From the NCBI RefSeq assembly GCF_003345255.1, contig NZ_CP029331.1:806001-870000 (forward strand): DNA of 64,000 nucleotides, given 5' to 3'. Source of the stretch: Pseudothauera hydrothermalis. Its GTDB lineage: Bacteria > Pseudomonadota > Gammaproteobacteria > Burkholderiales > Rhodocyclaceae. The notes below the pieces were generated by a model. That model was not told the DNA's origin and ran no database searches. It saw nothing but the letters and a program-made list of their open reading frames with translations. Positions 35,324 to 43,634 of the stretch are shown here, piece by piece. The position numbers were made by a program, and so were the translations under genes. The stretch's first letter is position 1; each line of letters opens with the position of its first letter.

Positions 35324-35791
35324 ATGGACAATCGACGCAGGAATGCGCTCAAGGCCGGTGGCGCTCTGGGCGTTTTGGGTGTGTTGGCGGCGGCTGGCCT
35401 GATCACGCCGGCCGTGGCGCAAGCGGCCTGGAACAAAGCTGCTTTCGAAGCCAAGAGCATAGAGGCGGCGCTGCGCGCGATCGGTGCCGGCCAACCGGCC
35501 GATAGCGCCGATATCCTGATCAGCGCACCAGAGACGGCCGAAAACGGTGCCGCGGTGAGCGTTGGCGTGCTCAGCCATTTACCCAACACCGAGTACATGG
35601 CCATCATGGTGGAAAACAACCCGGCGATGCTGGCGGCGTCCTTCCAAATTCCGGCCGGTACCCTGGCCGATGTGCAAACCCGCATCAAGATGGGGCAGAC
35701 CTCAAATGTCTTTGCCGTGGTGAAAGCGGACGGCCGGTTTTACATGACCAAGAAGAAAGTCAAGGTCACCCTCGGCGGTTGCGGAGGCTGA
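35324..35791 (+). CDS. soxY: Sulfur carrier protein SoxY
   Basis: SoxY carries sulfur intermediates covalently on a C-terminal Cys during periplasmic thiosulfate oxidation. The 155-residue precursor has a twin-arginine signal (RRRNALKAGG ... AVAQA) and ends with the swinging arm GGCGG, the diagnostic feature. A long, helical, Ala-rich N-terminal part and Ig-like body follow the family. AAGGAG lies 8 bases upstream. soxZ follows after 23 bases. No soxX, A, B, C or D gene is in the window. Confidence 0.96.
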   Translation: MDNRRRNALKAGGALGVLGVLAAAGLITPAVAQAAWNKAAFEAKSIEAALRAIGAGQPADSADILISAPETAENGAAVSVGVLSHLPNTEYMAIMVENNPAMLAASFQIPAGTLADVQTRIKMGQTSNVFAVVKADGRFYMTKKKVKVTLGGCGG

Positions 35792-35814
35792 ACCCAGAGA
35801 AAGGAGTGCAATCG

Positions 35815-36132
35815 ATGACAAATACAATGCCAATGCGTATGCGTGCGGCGGTCAAAGACGGTGTGACCGAAGTCCGCGTGCTGATGCCGCATCCAATGGA
35901 AAGCGGTCAGCGCAAGGATTCGTCCGGCAACCCGATTCCGGCCCACCACATTACTGAAGTGACCGCTACGCACAATGGCAAAGTCGTCCTTAGTGCCCAG
36001 TTTGGTCCGTCGGTTTCCAAAGATCCGTATCTGCTCTTCAAGTTTCAAGGCGGTGTCAAGGGTGACAGGGTGGCGGTGAGCTGGGTGGACAACAGGGGCG
36101 AGCGTCGCACCGACGAAGTGCAGATTGGTTGA
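35815..36132 (+). CDS. soxZ: Sulfur carrier partner SoxZ
   Basis: SoxZ forms the carrier heterodimer with SoxY. The 105-residue product has no signal peptide, as is usual since it travels with SoxY through the Tat system. Typical segments are VRVLMPHPMESGQRKD, PAHHITEVTATHNGKVV and the C-terminal VSWVDNRGERRTDEVQI. AAAGGAGTG precedes the ATG at 35815. The 147 bases after it, up to convergent aceK, contain no convincing gene or terminator. Confidence 0.96.
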   Translation: MTNTMPMRMRAAVKDGVTEVRVLMPHPMESGQRKDSSGNPIPAHHITEVTATHNGKVVLSAQFGPSVSKDPYLLFKFQGGVKGDRVAVSWVDNRGERRTDEVQIG

Positions 36133-36279
36133 TGGCAGGCAAGGACCGGAGTATCGCCGCAGCGGGCGGGATGACACCGCAAGCCGATTTTGCCGGTGCC
36201 ACAAGGCCGCTGTGGCGCCACGCGGTTGCGCTGGAGCGCTTGTCGGCGCCCCTGCTTGTTTTTGCGTTGAGCAGACCGG

Positions 36280-38055
36280 TCAGGCGGTGGCGGCTGTCAG
36301 GCTGTCGCTTGCGCCAAACAGCTTGCAGAAGCGTAGCTCCTGTGGATAGGGGAAAAAGTCCTCGACATGGCCGCGGCGTATCGTCTCTTGCGCTTCTTGC
36401 CAGAATTCCGGCTCCAGCAGGTCGCGGTGATATTTGAGAAAAGCCTTGCGCACCCTGGGTGAGCCCAGCAAAAAAGTGGCAAACTCTTCGGGGAAAACAT
36501 CCATCGGGCCAGCGCAGTACCAGGTTTCGCCGGACATCTCCAGCTCGGGGTAGGGGGCCGGCGGGATGCGGCGAAAGTTCACATCGGTCATGAACTCGAT
36601 TTCGTCATAATCGTAGAACACCACCCGGCCATAGCGGGTGACGCCAAAGTTCTTCCATAACATGTCACCAGGGAAGATATTGGCGATTGCCAGCTCGCGG
36701 ATCGCATTGCCGTATTCGCGCACCGCATGCTCCACCTCCTCGTCGGTGGCTTTCTCCAGGTAGATGTTGAGCGGCGTCATGCGGCGCTCGATATATAAGT
36801 GTTTGATAATGACCGAATCGCCCTCGATTTCGAAAGAGGAGGCAGCGTGCTGCGCCATCTCCTTGAGCAGCTCGGGATCGAAGCGCGCCAGTGGCAGCGC
36901 GGCGTTGGAATACTCCAGCGTGTCGGCCATCCGTCCGACGCGGTCGACCTGCTTGACCATCAGGTACTTGCGCTTGACCGTGGCACGGTCCATGTTTTTC
37001 GAGCTGCCGAACACGTCCTTGATGATCTTGAATACGTAAGGGTAAGAGGGCAAGGTGAAGACCAGCATCACCATGCCGCGGATGCCAGGCGCCACGATGA
37101 AGCGGTCGTTGGAGTGGCGCAGGTGAGCGACGAGATCGCGGAAGAACATGGTTTTGCCCTGTTTACCCAGCCCCAACATGGTGTAGAGTTCGCTGCGCGG
37201 CTTGTTGGGCATGATGCTGCGTAAAAACTGCACATAGCCCGAAGGCACTTCCATATCGACCAGGAAATAGGCGCGCGACAGCGAGAACAGCACCGAAATC
37301 CGCCAGGGATCGAGGATGATCGTGTCGATGTAGAGCCGTCCGCTGGCGTTGTGACGCACCGCCAAGGCAAAAGGAATTTCCTGATAACCGTTGATGGCCT
37401 TGCCGATGATGTAGGCACTTTTGTCACGGTAAAAGGCCGAGTACAGCACCTGGATCTGGCAATTGACCTCCATCGCCGGCCAGCGCCCTAAATACCGCTC
37501 GGTGGCGCGCAGCACATAATCCACGTCGCGATCCAGATCTTCGAACGGGCGCTGCCAATCGAAATCTTCGACGATACGCCGCACCGTGGCGCGCAGCCCT
37601 TCGTCGCGCGGATAGTAGCTGCTATAGACTGGCGGGAACGATTCGATGTACTCGGTGGCGATGGCCGGGCGGGCAAAGATGTAGTCGTTGTTGTAATAGG
37701 TGCGGTGCAGGATTTTGCAGCACACCGAGTTGAAGAAAGTTTCTGCCAGTTCCGGCTGTTTATGGCGGATCAGCATGCCAATGTAGTGGAGTTTGACCTG
37801 CTGCCAGGTGGCGTCGTCTAACGAATCGGCATCGAACTCATGGCGCAGGCGCTCGACGGCTTCGTCGACCCGCTCGTCGTAGAACTGCACACGCTCCCGT
37901 ACGACATTGAGTTGGCTCTGCCAGTCGGCGGCCTCGAAGCTTTCCTTGGCTCGCCGGCTGGTCTCACGAAAGATGCGGTAGTGCTTGTTGAATCCTTCGA
38001 TCAACGCCTGCGCGATCGCCTGGGCAACCGGATTTTCGCCGGACACCGGCTCCAT
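36280..38055 (-). CDS. aceK: Isocitrate dehydrogenase kinase/phosphatase
   Basis: AceK phosphorylates and thereby inactivates isocitrate dehydrogenase, sending isocitrate into the glyoxylate shunt, and reverses this. The 591-residue product is the family length. The ATP-binding part is visible in APGIRGMVMLVFTLPSYPYVFK (two parts: APGIRGMVMLVF and LPSYPYVFKIIKD) near residues 315-340 and the kinase core in GDMLWKNFGVTRYGRVVFYDYDE. It is divergent from its substrate gene icd here rather than joined to aceA-aceB as in E. coli. Confidence 0.97.
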   Translation of the reverse strand: MEPVSGENPVAQAIAQALIEGFNKHYRIFRETSRRAKESFEAADWQSQLNVVRERVQFYDERVDEAVERLRHEFDADSLDDATWQQVKLHYIGMLIRHKQPELAETFFNSVCCKILHRTYYNNDYIFARPAIATEYIESFPPVYSSYYPRDEGLRATVRRIVEDFDWQRPFEDLDRDVDYVLRATERYLGRWPAMEVNCQIQVLYSAFYRDKSAYIIGKAINGYQEIPFALAVRHNASGRLYIDTIILDPWRISVLFSLSRAYFLVDMEVPSGYVQFLRSIMPNKPRSELYTMLGLGKQGKTMFFRDLVAHLRHSNDRFIVAPGIRGMVMLVFTLPSYPYVFKIIKDVFGSSKNMDRATVKRKYLMVKQVDRVGRMADTLEYSNAALPLARFDPELLKEMAQHAASSFEIEGDSVIIKHLYIERRMTPLNIYLEKATDEEVEHAVREYGNAIRELAIANIFPGDMLWKNFGVTRYGRVVFYDYDEIEFMTDVNFRRIPPAPYPELEMSGETWYCAGPMDVFPEEFATFLLGSPRVRKAFLKYHRDLLEPEFWQEAQETIRRGHVEDFFPYPQELRFCKLFGASDSLTAATA

Positions 38056-38448
38056 TGCGCTCTCCCTGCAAAAATGAGTTGGACGGACGAGTAGTGTCGC
38101 ACCGGCCAGCCCTGTAGTGTCAACCGAGCCGACGCGAAGACAAGAGGTCTTCTATCATTTATGTATTTCATAATGTGAGATGTCTTTTTATAAAGATCGA
38201 TGAACGCGCCCTTCGACGTTATAATGCGGCACGCAAAAACGCATCGGCGGCCGCTCGATGGGCAGCCGGTCGGACTAGTACCGCGTCGGGGTTCGCCTCG
38301 GCGTTTTTCGTCCCGCATAGCGTGGTCCAGCATCGGATGAAGCCGTGTTTTGGTGGATAATCCGCGGGTAGTCGGCCTGCGGTCGGAGTCGACCCCAAAG
38401 GTTTCGCCGATGCCAAAACCCACCCATGCCTAACAGGAGGGAGTTCTC
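38056..38448. promoter_or_regulatory. Divergent control region between aceK and icd
   Basis: This 393-base gap holds no gene. TTGACA on the minus strand (38118-38123) is a candidate -35 for aceK, and GTAGTGTC occurs twice, at 38091-38098 and 38114-38121. A perfect inverted repeat GAAGAC-AAGAG-GTCTTC spans 38136-38152, TTATG-TATTT-CATAA spans 38159-38173, and TCTTTTTATAAAGA spans 38183-38196, resembling the aceA palindrome. TATAAT at 38220-38225 is a candidate -10 for icd, though its -35 is poor. The AGGAGG site of icd is just before 38449. Confidence 0.5.
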
Positions 38449-39693
38449 ATGAGCGTATCCAAGATCACCGTGCCGGCAGGCGGCCAGAAAATCATTCCGG
38501 GGCAACCGGTTCCGGACAACCCCATCATCCCGTTCATCGAAGGCGACGGCATTGGCGTGGATATCACCCCGGTGATGATCAAAGTCATCGATGCCGCGGT
38601 GGAAAAAGCCTATGGCGGTCGGCGCAAGATCCACTGGATGGAAGTCTATGCGGGTGAAAAGTCCACCCGCATTTACGGCCCGGACGAGTGGCTGCCCAAG
38701 GAAACCTTCGATGCGCTCAAGGAATATTCGGTATCCATCAAAGGGCCGATGACCACGCCGGTCGGTGGCGGCATCCGCTCGCTCAACGTCGCGTTGCGTC
38801 AGGAGCTGGATCTATATCAGTGCGTGCGCCCGGTGCGCTACTTCAAAGGGGTGCCCAGCCCGCTGAAGAACCCGGAACTCACCGACATGGTGATCTTCCG
38901 CGAGAACACCGAAGATATTTACGCCGGTATCGAATGGCAGGCCCAGTCAGACGGGGCCAGAAAGGTCATCGACTTCCTGCAGAATGAAATGGGCGTGCGC
39001 AAGATCCGCTTCCCGGAAACCTCCGGTATCGGTATCAAGCCGGTGTCCATCGAGGGCACCACCCGTATCGTGCGCGCGGCCATCCGCTACGCGATCAATA
39101 ACGATCGCAAGTCGGTGACCTTGGTGCATAAAGGCAACATCATGAAGTTCACCGAAGGGTTGTTCCGTGACATTGGCTACAAGGTCGCGCGCGAGGAGTT
39201 CGGCGCCCTGCCGATCGACGGCGGTCCGTGGTGCAGCTTCAAAAATCCAAACACCGGCCGTGAGATTGTGGTCAAGGACGCCATCGCGGACGCCTTCCTG
39301 CAACAGATTCTGCTGCGTCCGGCCGAGTATGACGTGATCGCCACGCTCAATTTGAACGGCGACTACATCTCCGATGCGCTGGCCGCGCAGGTGGGCGGCA
39401 TTGGCATCGCGCCGGGAGCCAATATTTCCGACCAGTACGCCTGCTTCGAGGCCACCCACGGCACGGCGCCCAAGTATGCCGGTCTGGACAAGGTGAATCC
39501 GGGCTCGCTGATTTTGTCGGCCGAAATGATGCTGCGTCACCTGGGCTGGAAGGAAGCGGCCGATCTGGTCATCAAAGGCATGGAAGCGGCCATTGCAGAC
39601 AAGCAGGTCACTTACGACTTCGCGCGCCTGATGGAAGGTGCCAACGAGATCTCCTGCTCGGCATTCGGGGATGCGATGATTGCGCGCATGTAG
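38449..39693 (+). CDS. icd: Isocitrate dehydrogenase (NADP-dependent)
   Basis: Icd oxidatively decarboxylates isocitrate to 2-oxoglutarate. The 414-residue protein resembles E. coli Icd in length, with an N-terminal PAGGQKI segment and [17 protein letters not shown] near residue 27. The phosphorylation loop reads [22 protein letters not shown], two parts here ([10 protein letters not shown] and [11 protein letters not shown]), with the Ser targeted by AceK. The metal/NADP segments [19 protein letters not shown] and [11 protein letters not shown] follow. AceK is encoded divergently upstream, fitting this type. A strong terminator follows. Confidence 0.97.
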   Translation: MSVSKITVPAGGQKIIPGQPVPDNPIIPFIEGDGIGVDITPVMIKVIDAAVEKAYGGRRKIHWMEVYAGEKSTRIYGPDEWLPKETFDALKEYSVSIKGPMTTPVGGGIRSLNVALRQELDLYQCVRPVRYFKGVPSPLKNPELTDMVIFRENTEDIYAGIEWQAQSDGARKVIDFLQNEMGVRKIRFPETSGIGIKPVSIEGTTRIVRAAIRYAINNDRKSVTLVHKGNIMKFTEGLFRDIGYKVAREEFGALPIDGGPWCSFKNPNTGREIVVKDAIADAFLQQILLRPAEYDVIATLNLNGDYISDALAAQVGGIGIAPGANISDQYACFEATHGTAPKYAGLDKVNPGSLILSAEMMLRHLGWKEAADLVIKGMEAAIADKQVTYDFARLMEGANEISCSAFGDAMIARM

Positions 39694-39714
39694 AGCGCAC
39701 GCAGCTCACCAATG

Positions 39715-39757
39715 CAAAGCCCCCGCGCAAAGCCCCCGCAATGTCGGGGGCTTTTTG
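39715..39757 (+). terminator. icd terminator with a duplicated left arm
   Basis: AAAGCCCCCG (39729-39738) pairs with CGGGGGCTTT (39745-39754) around CAATGT, followed by TT. The left arm is present twice in tandem (GCAAAGCCCCCGC at 39715-39727 and from 39728), so two alternative stems can form with the single right arm. Confidence 0.88.
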
Positions 39758-39790
39758 CATTGGCGCGTAGCGTGCGTCCCCAAGAGCGCT

Positions 39791-40246
39791 TCAGTGCGGA
39801 CTGCGCACGATGAGTACCGAGATCGACACCTTACGCACCAGGTTCTCCGCCACGCTGCCCAGCAGAAGGCGCTGGAAGCCGCGCCGGCCATGGGAGCCGA
39901 CTACCAGTAGATCCGCGCCCGAATCGATGACCGCCTTGGCAATCTGATCGGCGGCATGGAGATCCTCCGAAGTCAGCAAGCGACGGCGGGGGCTCAGGCC
40001 GGCCTCCTCGGCCATCCTAACCGCTTCGCCCAGCGTGCTTTCGCCGCTTTCCAGCAGGGCATGCTGCATACGCTTGGCGTCGGCCAGCGCCACGCCGTGG
40101 TTGGAGAAGGTCTGCAATAACGATTCGTCCACCGCGTGGGCAATCTCCAGCACCGCGCCGTGCAGCTTGGCCAGGGCGATGGCTTCCTCCAGGGCTTTTT
40201 TCGAAGTCCTGCTGTCGTCGACCGCGACCAGGATGTGCTTGTACAT
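39791..40246 (-). CDS. Universal stress protein, UspA family
   Basis: The 151-residue single Usp domain begins MYKHILVAVDDSRTS and ends with the ATP-binding motif GSHGRRGFQRLLLGSVAE, the G-2x-G-9x-G(S) pattern near residues 124-140. Usp proteins of this type bind ATP and support survival in stress or growth arrest; a specific role is not predictable. GGAGC lies 6 bases before the start. It is convergent with icd and divergent from the DUF4212-symporter operon. Confidence 0.93.
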   Translation of the reverse strand: MYKHILVAVDDSRTSKKALEEAIALAKLHGAVLEIAHAVDESLLQTFSNHGVALADAKRMQHALLESGESTLGEAVRMAEEAGLSPRRRLLTSEDLHAADQIAKAVIDSGADLLVVGSHGRRGFQRLLLGSVAENLVRKVSISVLIVRSPH

Positions 40247-40641
40247 CTTTGCTCCAATTGAGACAGGGCGAATACCGCGGTAAGCCTAGCATGCCGAAAG
40301 GGGGGGCGGCATCCGCGTTTTCCTGTAAGTCGCAAAGCTTGGTGCGTCTGCCACAGCGTTTTCATTTACGGGGCGCCGGTCGACCAAGGGCAGCCGCATC
40401 GACGCCGATGGCATCGGCGTAAGACGTTTGCGTGCGTACGGATGCCGCGCAGGAATGCTGCAGCGCGACGAAAAAGCTGATCGGGCGCGGTTTTGGCCGC
40501 GCCCGCCAAGACAGCGGCAAATCGTCACCGGTTGTAAGCAAAGAGTAAGAACCCGCTTCCTATAATCGCCACGCTGTCTTGTAGTCCGAGGGGTGCGTCT
40601 GCGCACGGCGTGCCCCGTAACAACCACCACGAGGAGACGTT
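40247..40641. promoter_or_regulatory. Divergent region between the uspA-like and DUF4212-symporter genes
   Basis: This 395-base gap contains no gene. A perfect 19-base palindrome, ACGCCGATG-G-CATCGGCGT, spans 40402-40420. A 9-bp hairpin CGGGCGCGG-TTTTGG-CCGCGCCCG spans 40482-40505, and on the minus strand a TTTTT run lies six bases after it. TATAAT at 40561-40566 is a likely -10 for the symporter operon, giving a leader of about 70 bases; no good -35 is visible at 17 bases, which would fit activator-dependent transcription. Confidence 0.5.
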
Positions 40642-40896
40642 ATGGATAACAACAGTGCAGCCTATTGGAAGGCGACGCTGGGCCTGCTGACCAAGATCCT
40701 GGTCATCTGGTTCGCTGTGTCGTTTGGCGCGGGCATTATTTTTGCCCCGGCACTCAATGCCATCAGTCTGGGCGGCTACCCGCTCGGGTTCTGGTTCGCT
40801 CAGCAAGGTTCGATCTACGTGTTCATCGCGCTGATCTTCTACTACGCGAAGGCCATGGGCGACATCGACCGCAAGTTCGACGTGCACGAAGACTGA
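40642..40896 (+). CDS. DUF4212 small subunit of a sodium/solute symporter
   Basis: The 84-residue membrane protein has two helices (about residues 15-38 and 48-70) with the family segment GGYPLGFWFAQQGSIYVF. DUF4212 proteins are encoded directly before VC_2705-type symporters, as here, and are thought to be an accessory subunit; YjcH plays a comparable part beside ActP in E. coli. The stop is 13 bases before the symporter start, with GAGGGAG between them. Confidence 0.93.
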   Translation: MDNNSAAYWKATLGLLTKILVIWFAVSFGAGIIFAPALNAISLGGYPLGFWFAQQGSIYVFIALIFYYAKAMGDIDRKFDVHED

Positions 40897-40909
40897 GGGA
40901 GAACGACAC

Positions 40910-42772
40910 ATGGATCTGCAAACGCTAACCTACCTGGTCGTCGGCGCGTCCTTCGCGCTTTATATCGGTATCGCCATCTGGGCGCGCGCCGGTTCCACCA
41001 GCGACTTCTACGTGGCTGGCGGCGGCGTGCACCCGGTCACCAACGGCATGGCGACTGCGGCCGACTGGATGTCCGCGGCCTCCTTCATCTCCATGGCCGG
41101 CCTGATTTCCAACATGGGCTACGGCGGCGGTCTGTTCCTGATGGGCTGGACCGGCGGCTACGTTCTGTTGGCCATGCTATTGGCGCCTTACTTGCGCAAG
41201 TTCGGCAAATTCACCGTGCCGCAGTTCATCGGTGACCGCTTCTACTCGAAGACGGCTTCTACCGTTGCGGTGGTCTGCCTGCTGGTGGCATCCATCACCT
41301 ACATCATCGGCCAGATGACCGGTGTGGGGGTGGCGTTCTCCCGCTTCCTCGGGGTATCCAGCGATACCGGTATCTATATCGGTATGGCTATCGTGTTCGC
41401 TTACGCCGTGTTTGGGGGGATGAAAGGCATCACCTACACCCAGGTGGCCCAGTACATTGTGCTGATTCTGGCTTACACCATTCCGGCAATCTTTATTTCC
41501 CTGCAGCTCACCGGCAACCCGTTGCCCCAGCTTGGTCTGGGTTCCGACATTGCCGGTACCGATGTTTCGCTGCTCGACAAGCTGAACATGGTGGTCAAGG
41601 ACCTCGGTTTTAGCGAGTACACCAGCTCCGTTCCGGAGTCCTACCTGAACATGTTTGTATACACCATGTCGCTGATGATCGGTACCGCGGGTTTGCCGCA
41701 CGTGATCATGCGTTTCTTCACTGTGCCCAGCGTGAAGGATGCCCGATCTTCCGCCGGCTGGGCCCTGGTGTTCATCGCCATCCTGTACACCACGGCACCT
41801 GCTGTGGGCGCCATGGCCAAGCTCAACCTGCATGCTACGGTCAATAGCGCAGTGGGGCTGGAAACCGCAGCCGATGGCTCGATGAAGGTCAACCCCGCGA
41901 CTGTCAAGGCCAATGCCGACCTGTTCGCTCCGGAAGCCAGTCTGCGTTACGAAGATCGTCCGGACTGGATGAAGCGTTGGGAAAAGACCGGCCTGTTGAA
42001 GTTCGAGGATAAGAACGGTGACGGTCGCATCCAGTACTACAACGACAAGACCAAGAGCGAAGCCGTGAAGGCTAAAGCGGAAGCTGCTGGTTGGAAGGGT
42101 AATGAGCTGACGGTGAATGCCGACATCATCGTGCTGGCCAACCCTGAAATCGCTCTGCTGCCGAACTGGGTGATCGCCCTGGTTGCTGCCGGTGGTCTGG
42201 CTGCGGCTCTGTCTACTGCTGCCGGTCTGCTGATGGCCATTTCTGCTGCTGTGTCTCACGACCTGATCAAGGGCGTTTTTGTCCCTAACATCAGCGAGAA
42301 AGGCGAGCTGATGGCAGGCAAGATCTCCATGGCCATTGCCATCGTGATTGCCGGTTATTTGGGGCTTAATCCCCCGGGCTTTGCGGCCGGTACGGTGGCC
42401 CTGGCCTTCGGGATTGCTGCTTCCTCACTGTTCCCTGCGATCATGATGGGCATCTTCTCCAAGAAGATGAACAAGGAAGGCGCCATTGCCGGCATGCTGG
42501 CGGGTCTTTTCGTCACCCTGTTCTACGTGTTCGCGCACAAGGGCATCTTCTTCATCAAGGGCACCGAATATCTCGGCCTGATCGGTGGCGCCAACAGCTT
42601 CTTCGGCATCACGCCGGAAGCCTTCGGTGCGATCGGTGCGCTGGTGAACTTCGCCGTGGCCTTCGTCGTGGATAAGGTCACCAAGGAGCCGCCGGAGCAC
42701 ATCCAGGCGCTGGTCGAAAGCGTTCGTATCCCGCGTGGTGCGAAAGCGGTCGACGGTTCCCATGTTCACTGA
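40910..42772 (+). CDS. Sodium:solute symporter, ActP-like (VC_2705 subfamily)
   Basis: The 620-residue protein belongs to the SSS family, probably importing acetate or another short-chain carboxylate with Na+. Helices typical of the family are clear, for example FYVAGGGVHPVTNGMATAAD near residue 33-52 and GTAGLPHVIMRFFTVPS near 258-275. It is longer than E. coli ActP (549) because of a hydrophilic insertion of about 90 residues (roughly 310-405). Inside it, DKNGDGRI from D367 is an EF-hand-like loop. Substrate is inferred from family and from nearby glyoxylate-shunt genes. Confidence 0.92.
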   Translation: MDLQTLTYLVVGASFALYIGIAIWARAGSTSDFYVAGGGVHPVTNGMATAADWMSAASFISMAGLISNMGYGGGLFLMGWTGGYVLLAMLLAPYLRKFGKFTVPQFIGDRFYSKTASTVAVVCLLVASITYIIGQMTGVGVAFSRFLGVSSDTGIYIGMAIVFAYAVFGGMKGITYTQVAQYIVLILAYTIPAIFISLQLTGNPLPQLGLGSDIAGTDVSLLDKLNMVVKDLGFSEYTSSVPESYLNMFVYTMSLMIGTAGLPHVIMRFFTVPSVKDARSSAGWALVFIAILYTTAPAVGAMAKLNLHATVNSAVGLETAADGSMKVNPATVKANADLFAPEASLRYEDRPDWMKRWEKTGLLKFEDKNGDGRIQYYNDKTKSEAVKAKAEAAGWKGNELTVNADIIVLANPEIALLPNWVIALVAAGGLAAALSTAAGLLMAISAAVSHDLIKGVFVPNISEKGELMAGKISMAIAIVIAGYLGLNPPGFAAGTVALAFGIAASSLFPAIMMGIFSKKMNKEGAIAGMLAGLFVTLFYVFAHKGIFFIKGTEYLGLIGGANSFFGITPEAFGAIGALVNFAVAFVVDKVTKEPPEHIQALVESVRIPRGAKAVDGSHVH

Positions 42773-42834
42773 GAAGCGGTTGTAGACAAGTGCCCGGCAG
42801 GCCCGTAATCCGGGCCAATGCCGGGGGTGAGCAA

Positions 42835-42871
42835 AATGCCCCGCCGATCTGGTTGGCGGGGCATTGCTTTT
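42835..42871 (+). terminator. Terminator of the DUF4212-symporter operon
   Basis: AATGCCCCGCC (42835-42845) pairs with GGCGGGGCATT (42855-42865) around GATCTGGTT, then GCTTTTAT. This intrinsic terminator lies about 60 bases past the symporter stop. Confidence 0.85.
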
Positions 42872-42926
42872 ATGGCACTTTGTGACCGTCTGCTTGCCAG
42901 CCAGGCGAGCGATTTCGGAGTACCGT

Positions 42927-43319
42927 ATGACCGCAATGGCCCCTCATGTCAGCTTGGTGCTGAACTGGATTCTTTTCCTTGCCCTGTTCCCGATTACCTT
43001 TTTCTGGTTGCGGCGGGCCTGGCGCATCATTTTCAAAAGGGATTTTTCCGAAGTGGCGCTCAAACGGGGGGAACCGCCACCCAATCCAGCGCGGTTTGCG
43101 CCTTATTGCGCGGCCATCAACTTGGTGGGCGGGGTGGTTTTGGTATGGACCATTTTTGGTGTGCTGACCGCAAGCTTCGCCTTCGAGACCTGGACCTCAC
43201 TGGCTGGCATCACCATTTGGAGTAAGCTCATGCTGGATTTTGCACTGTCTCGGCATGCGCATCCGCTGAAGCTGGGGCGCAAACGCGCCGATGCCCAGCC
43301 CGAGCGCAGCGGAAAATAG
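42927..43319 (+). CDS. Small membrane protein, unknown function
   Basis: The 130-residue protein has hydrophobic segments near residues 9-28, 62-84 and 88-104 and a basic C-terminal tail. GGAG lies 7 bases before the ATG at 42927. I do not recognise a family. It follows the symporter terminator on the same strand and faces the second DUF4212 gene 30 bases away, so a link to the transporter is possible but unproven. Confidence 0.7.
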   Translation: MTAMAPHVSLVLNWILFLALFPITFFWLRRAWRIIFKRDFSEVALKRGEPPPNPARFAPYCAAINLVGGVVLVWTIFGVLTASFAFETWTSLAGITIWSKLMLDFALSRHAHPLKLGRKRADAQPERSGK

Positions 43320-43349
43320 AGCGCGTCTTGGCGGCGTCTTGTCTGCCGC

Positions 43350-43610
43350 TCAACGCCGCTCAGCCACCCCGTAGGCGTGATCGAGGCGGTTCATCAAGAA
43401 CACATAGAGGGCGATGATTGCCAGATACACGATCAGCGCGCCTTGGGCAAAAACATAAAAGCCCAGCGGGAAGCCGAACAACTCGAATTCGTTGAGGGTT
43501 TCTGCGTAATACGCGCAAACAAAGGTCACAGCGAACCACACTGCCAATAAGGCCGCGGTCAACAATCGGGTGCGGCGCCAGTAGGCGCGCTGCCGGGCGC
43601 TCAACTGCAT
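43350..43610 (-). CDS. Second DUF4212 protein, without an adjacent symporter
   Basis: The 86-residue product has two helices (about 17-38 and 48-73) and the segment FGFPLGFYVFAQGALIVYLA, which aligns with FPLGF/AQG of the DUF4212 protein encoded at 40642-40896. Similarity between the two is partial, so it is a diverged paralogue. No symporter gene follows; it lies 24 bases behind an EF-G-like GTPase gene on the same strand and has no clear ribosome binding site, so it may depend on coupling or read-through. Confidence 0.8.
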   Translation of the reverse strand: MQLSARQRAYWRRTRLLTAALLAVWFAVTFVCAYYAETLNEFELFGFPLGFYVFAQGALIVYLAIIALYVFLMNRLDHAYGVAERR

Positions 43611-43634
43611 GGGGGGGAGCCGCCTTCTTTGCCG

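Noticed and set aside
36132-36437. Open frame starting at the soxZ stop (MAGKDRSIAAAGG...)
   Set aside because: An ATG overlaps the soxZ stop, but the frame runs 158 bases into the aceK 3' end on the other strand, has no ribosome binding site of its own and an Arg-rich shadow composition.
40561-40566. TATAAT read as a complete sigma-70 promoter for the symporter operon
   Set aside because: The -10 is perfect but no -35-like hexamer lies 16-18 bases upstream (TTGTAA is 23 away); it is only noted as a candidate -10. A sigma-54 site (TGGCAC-N5-TTGC) was also looked for and not seen.
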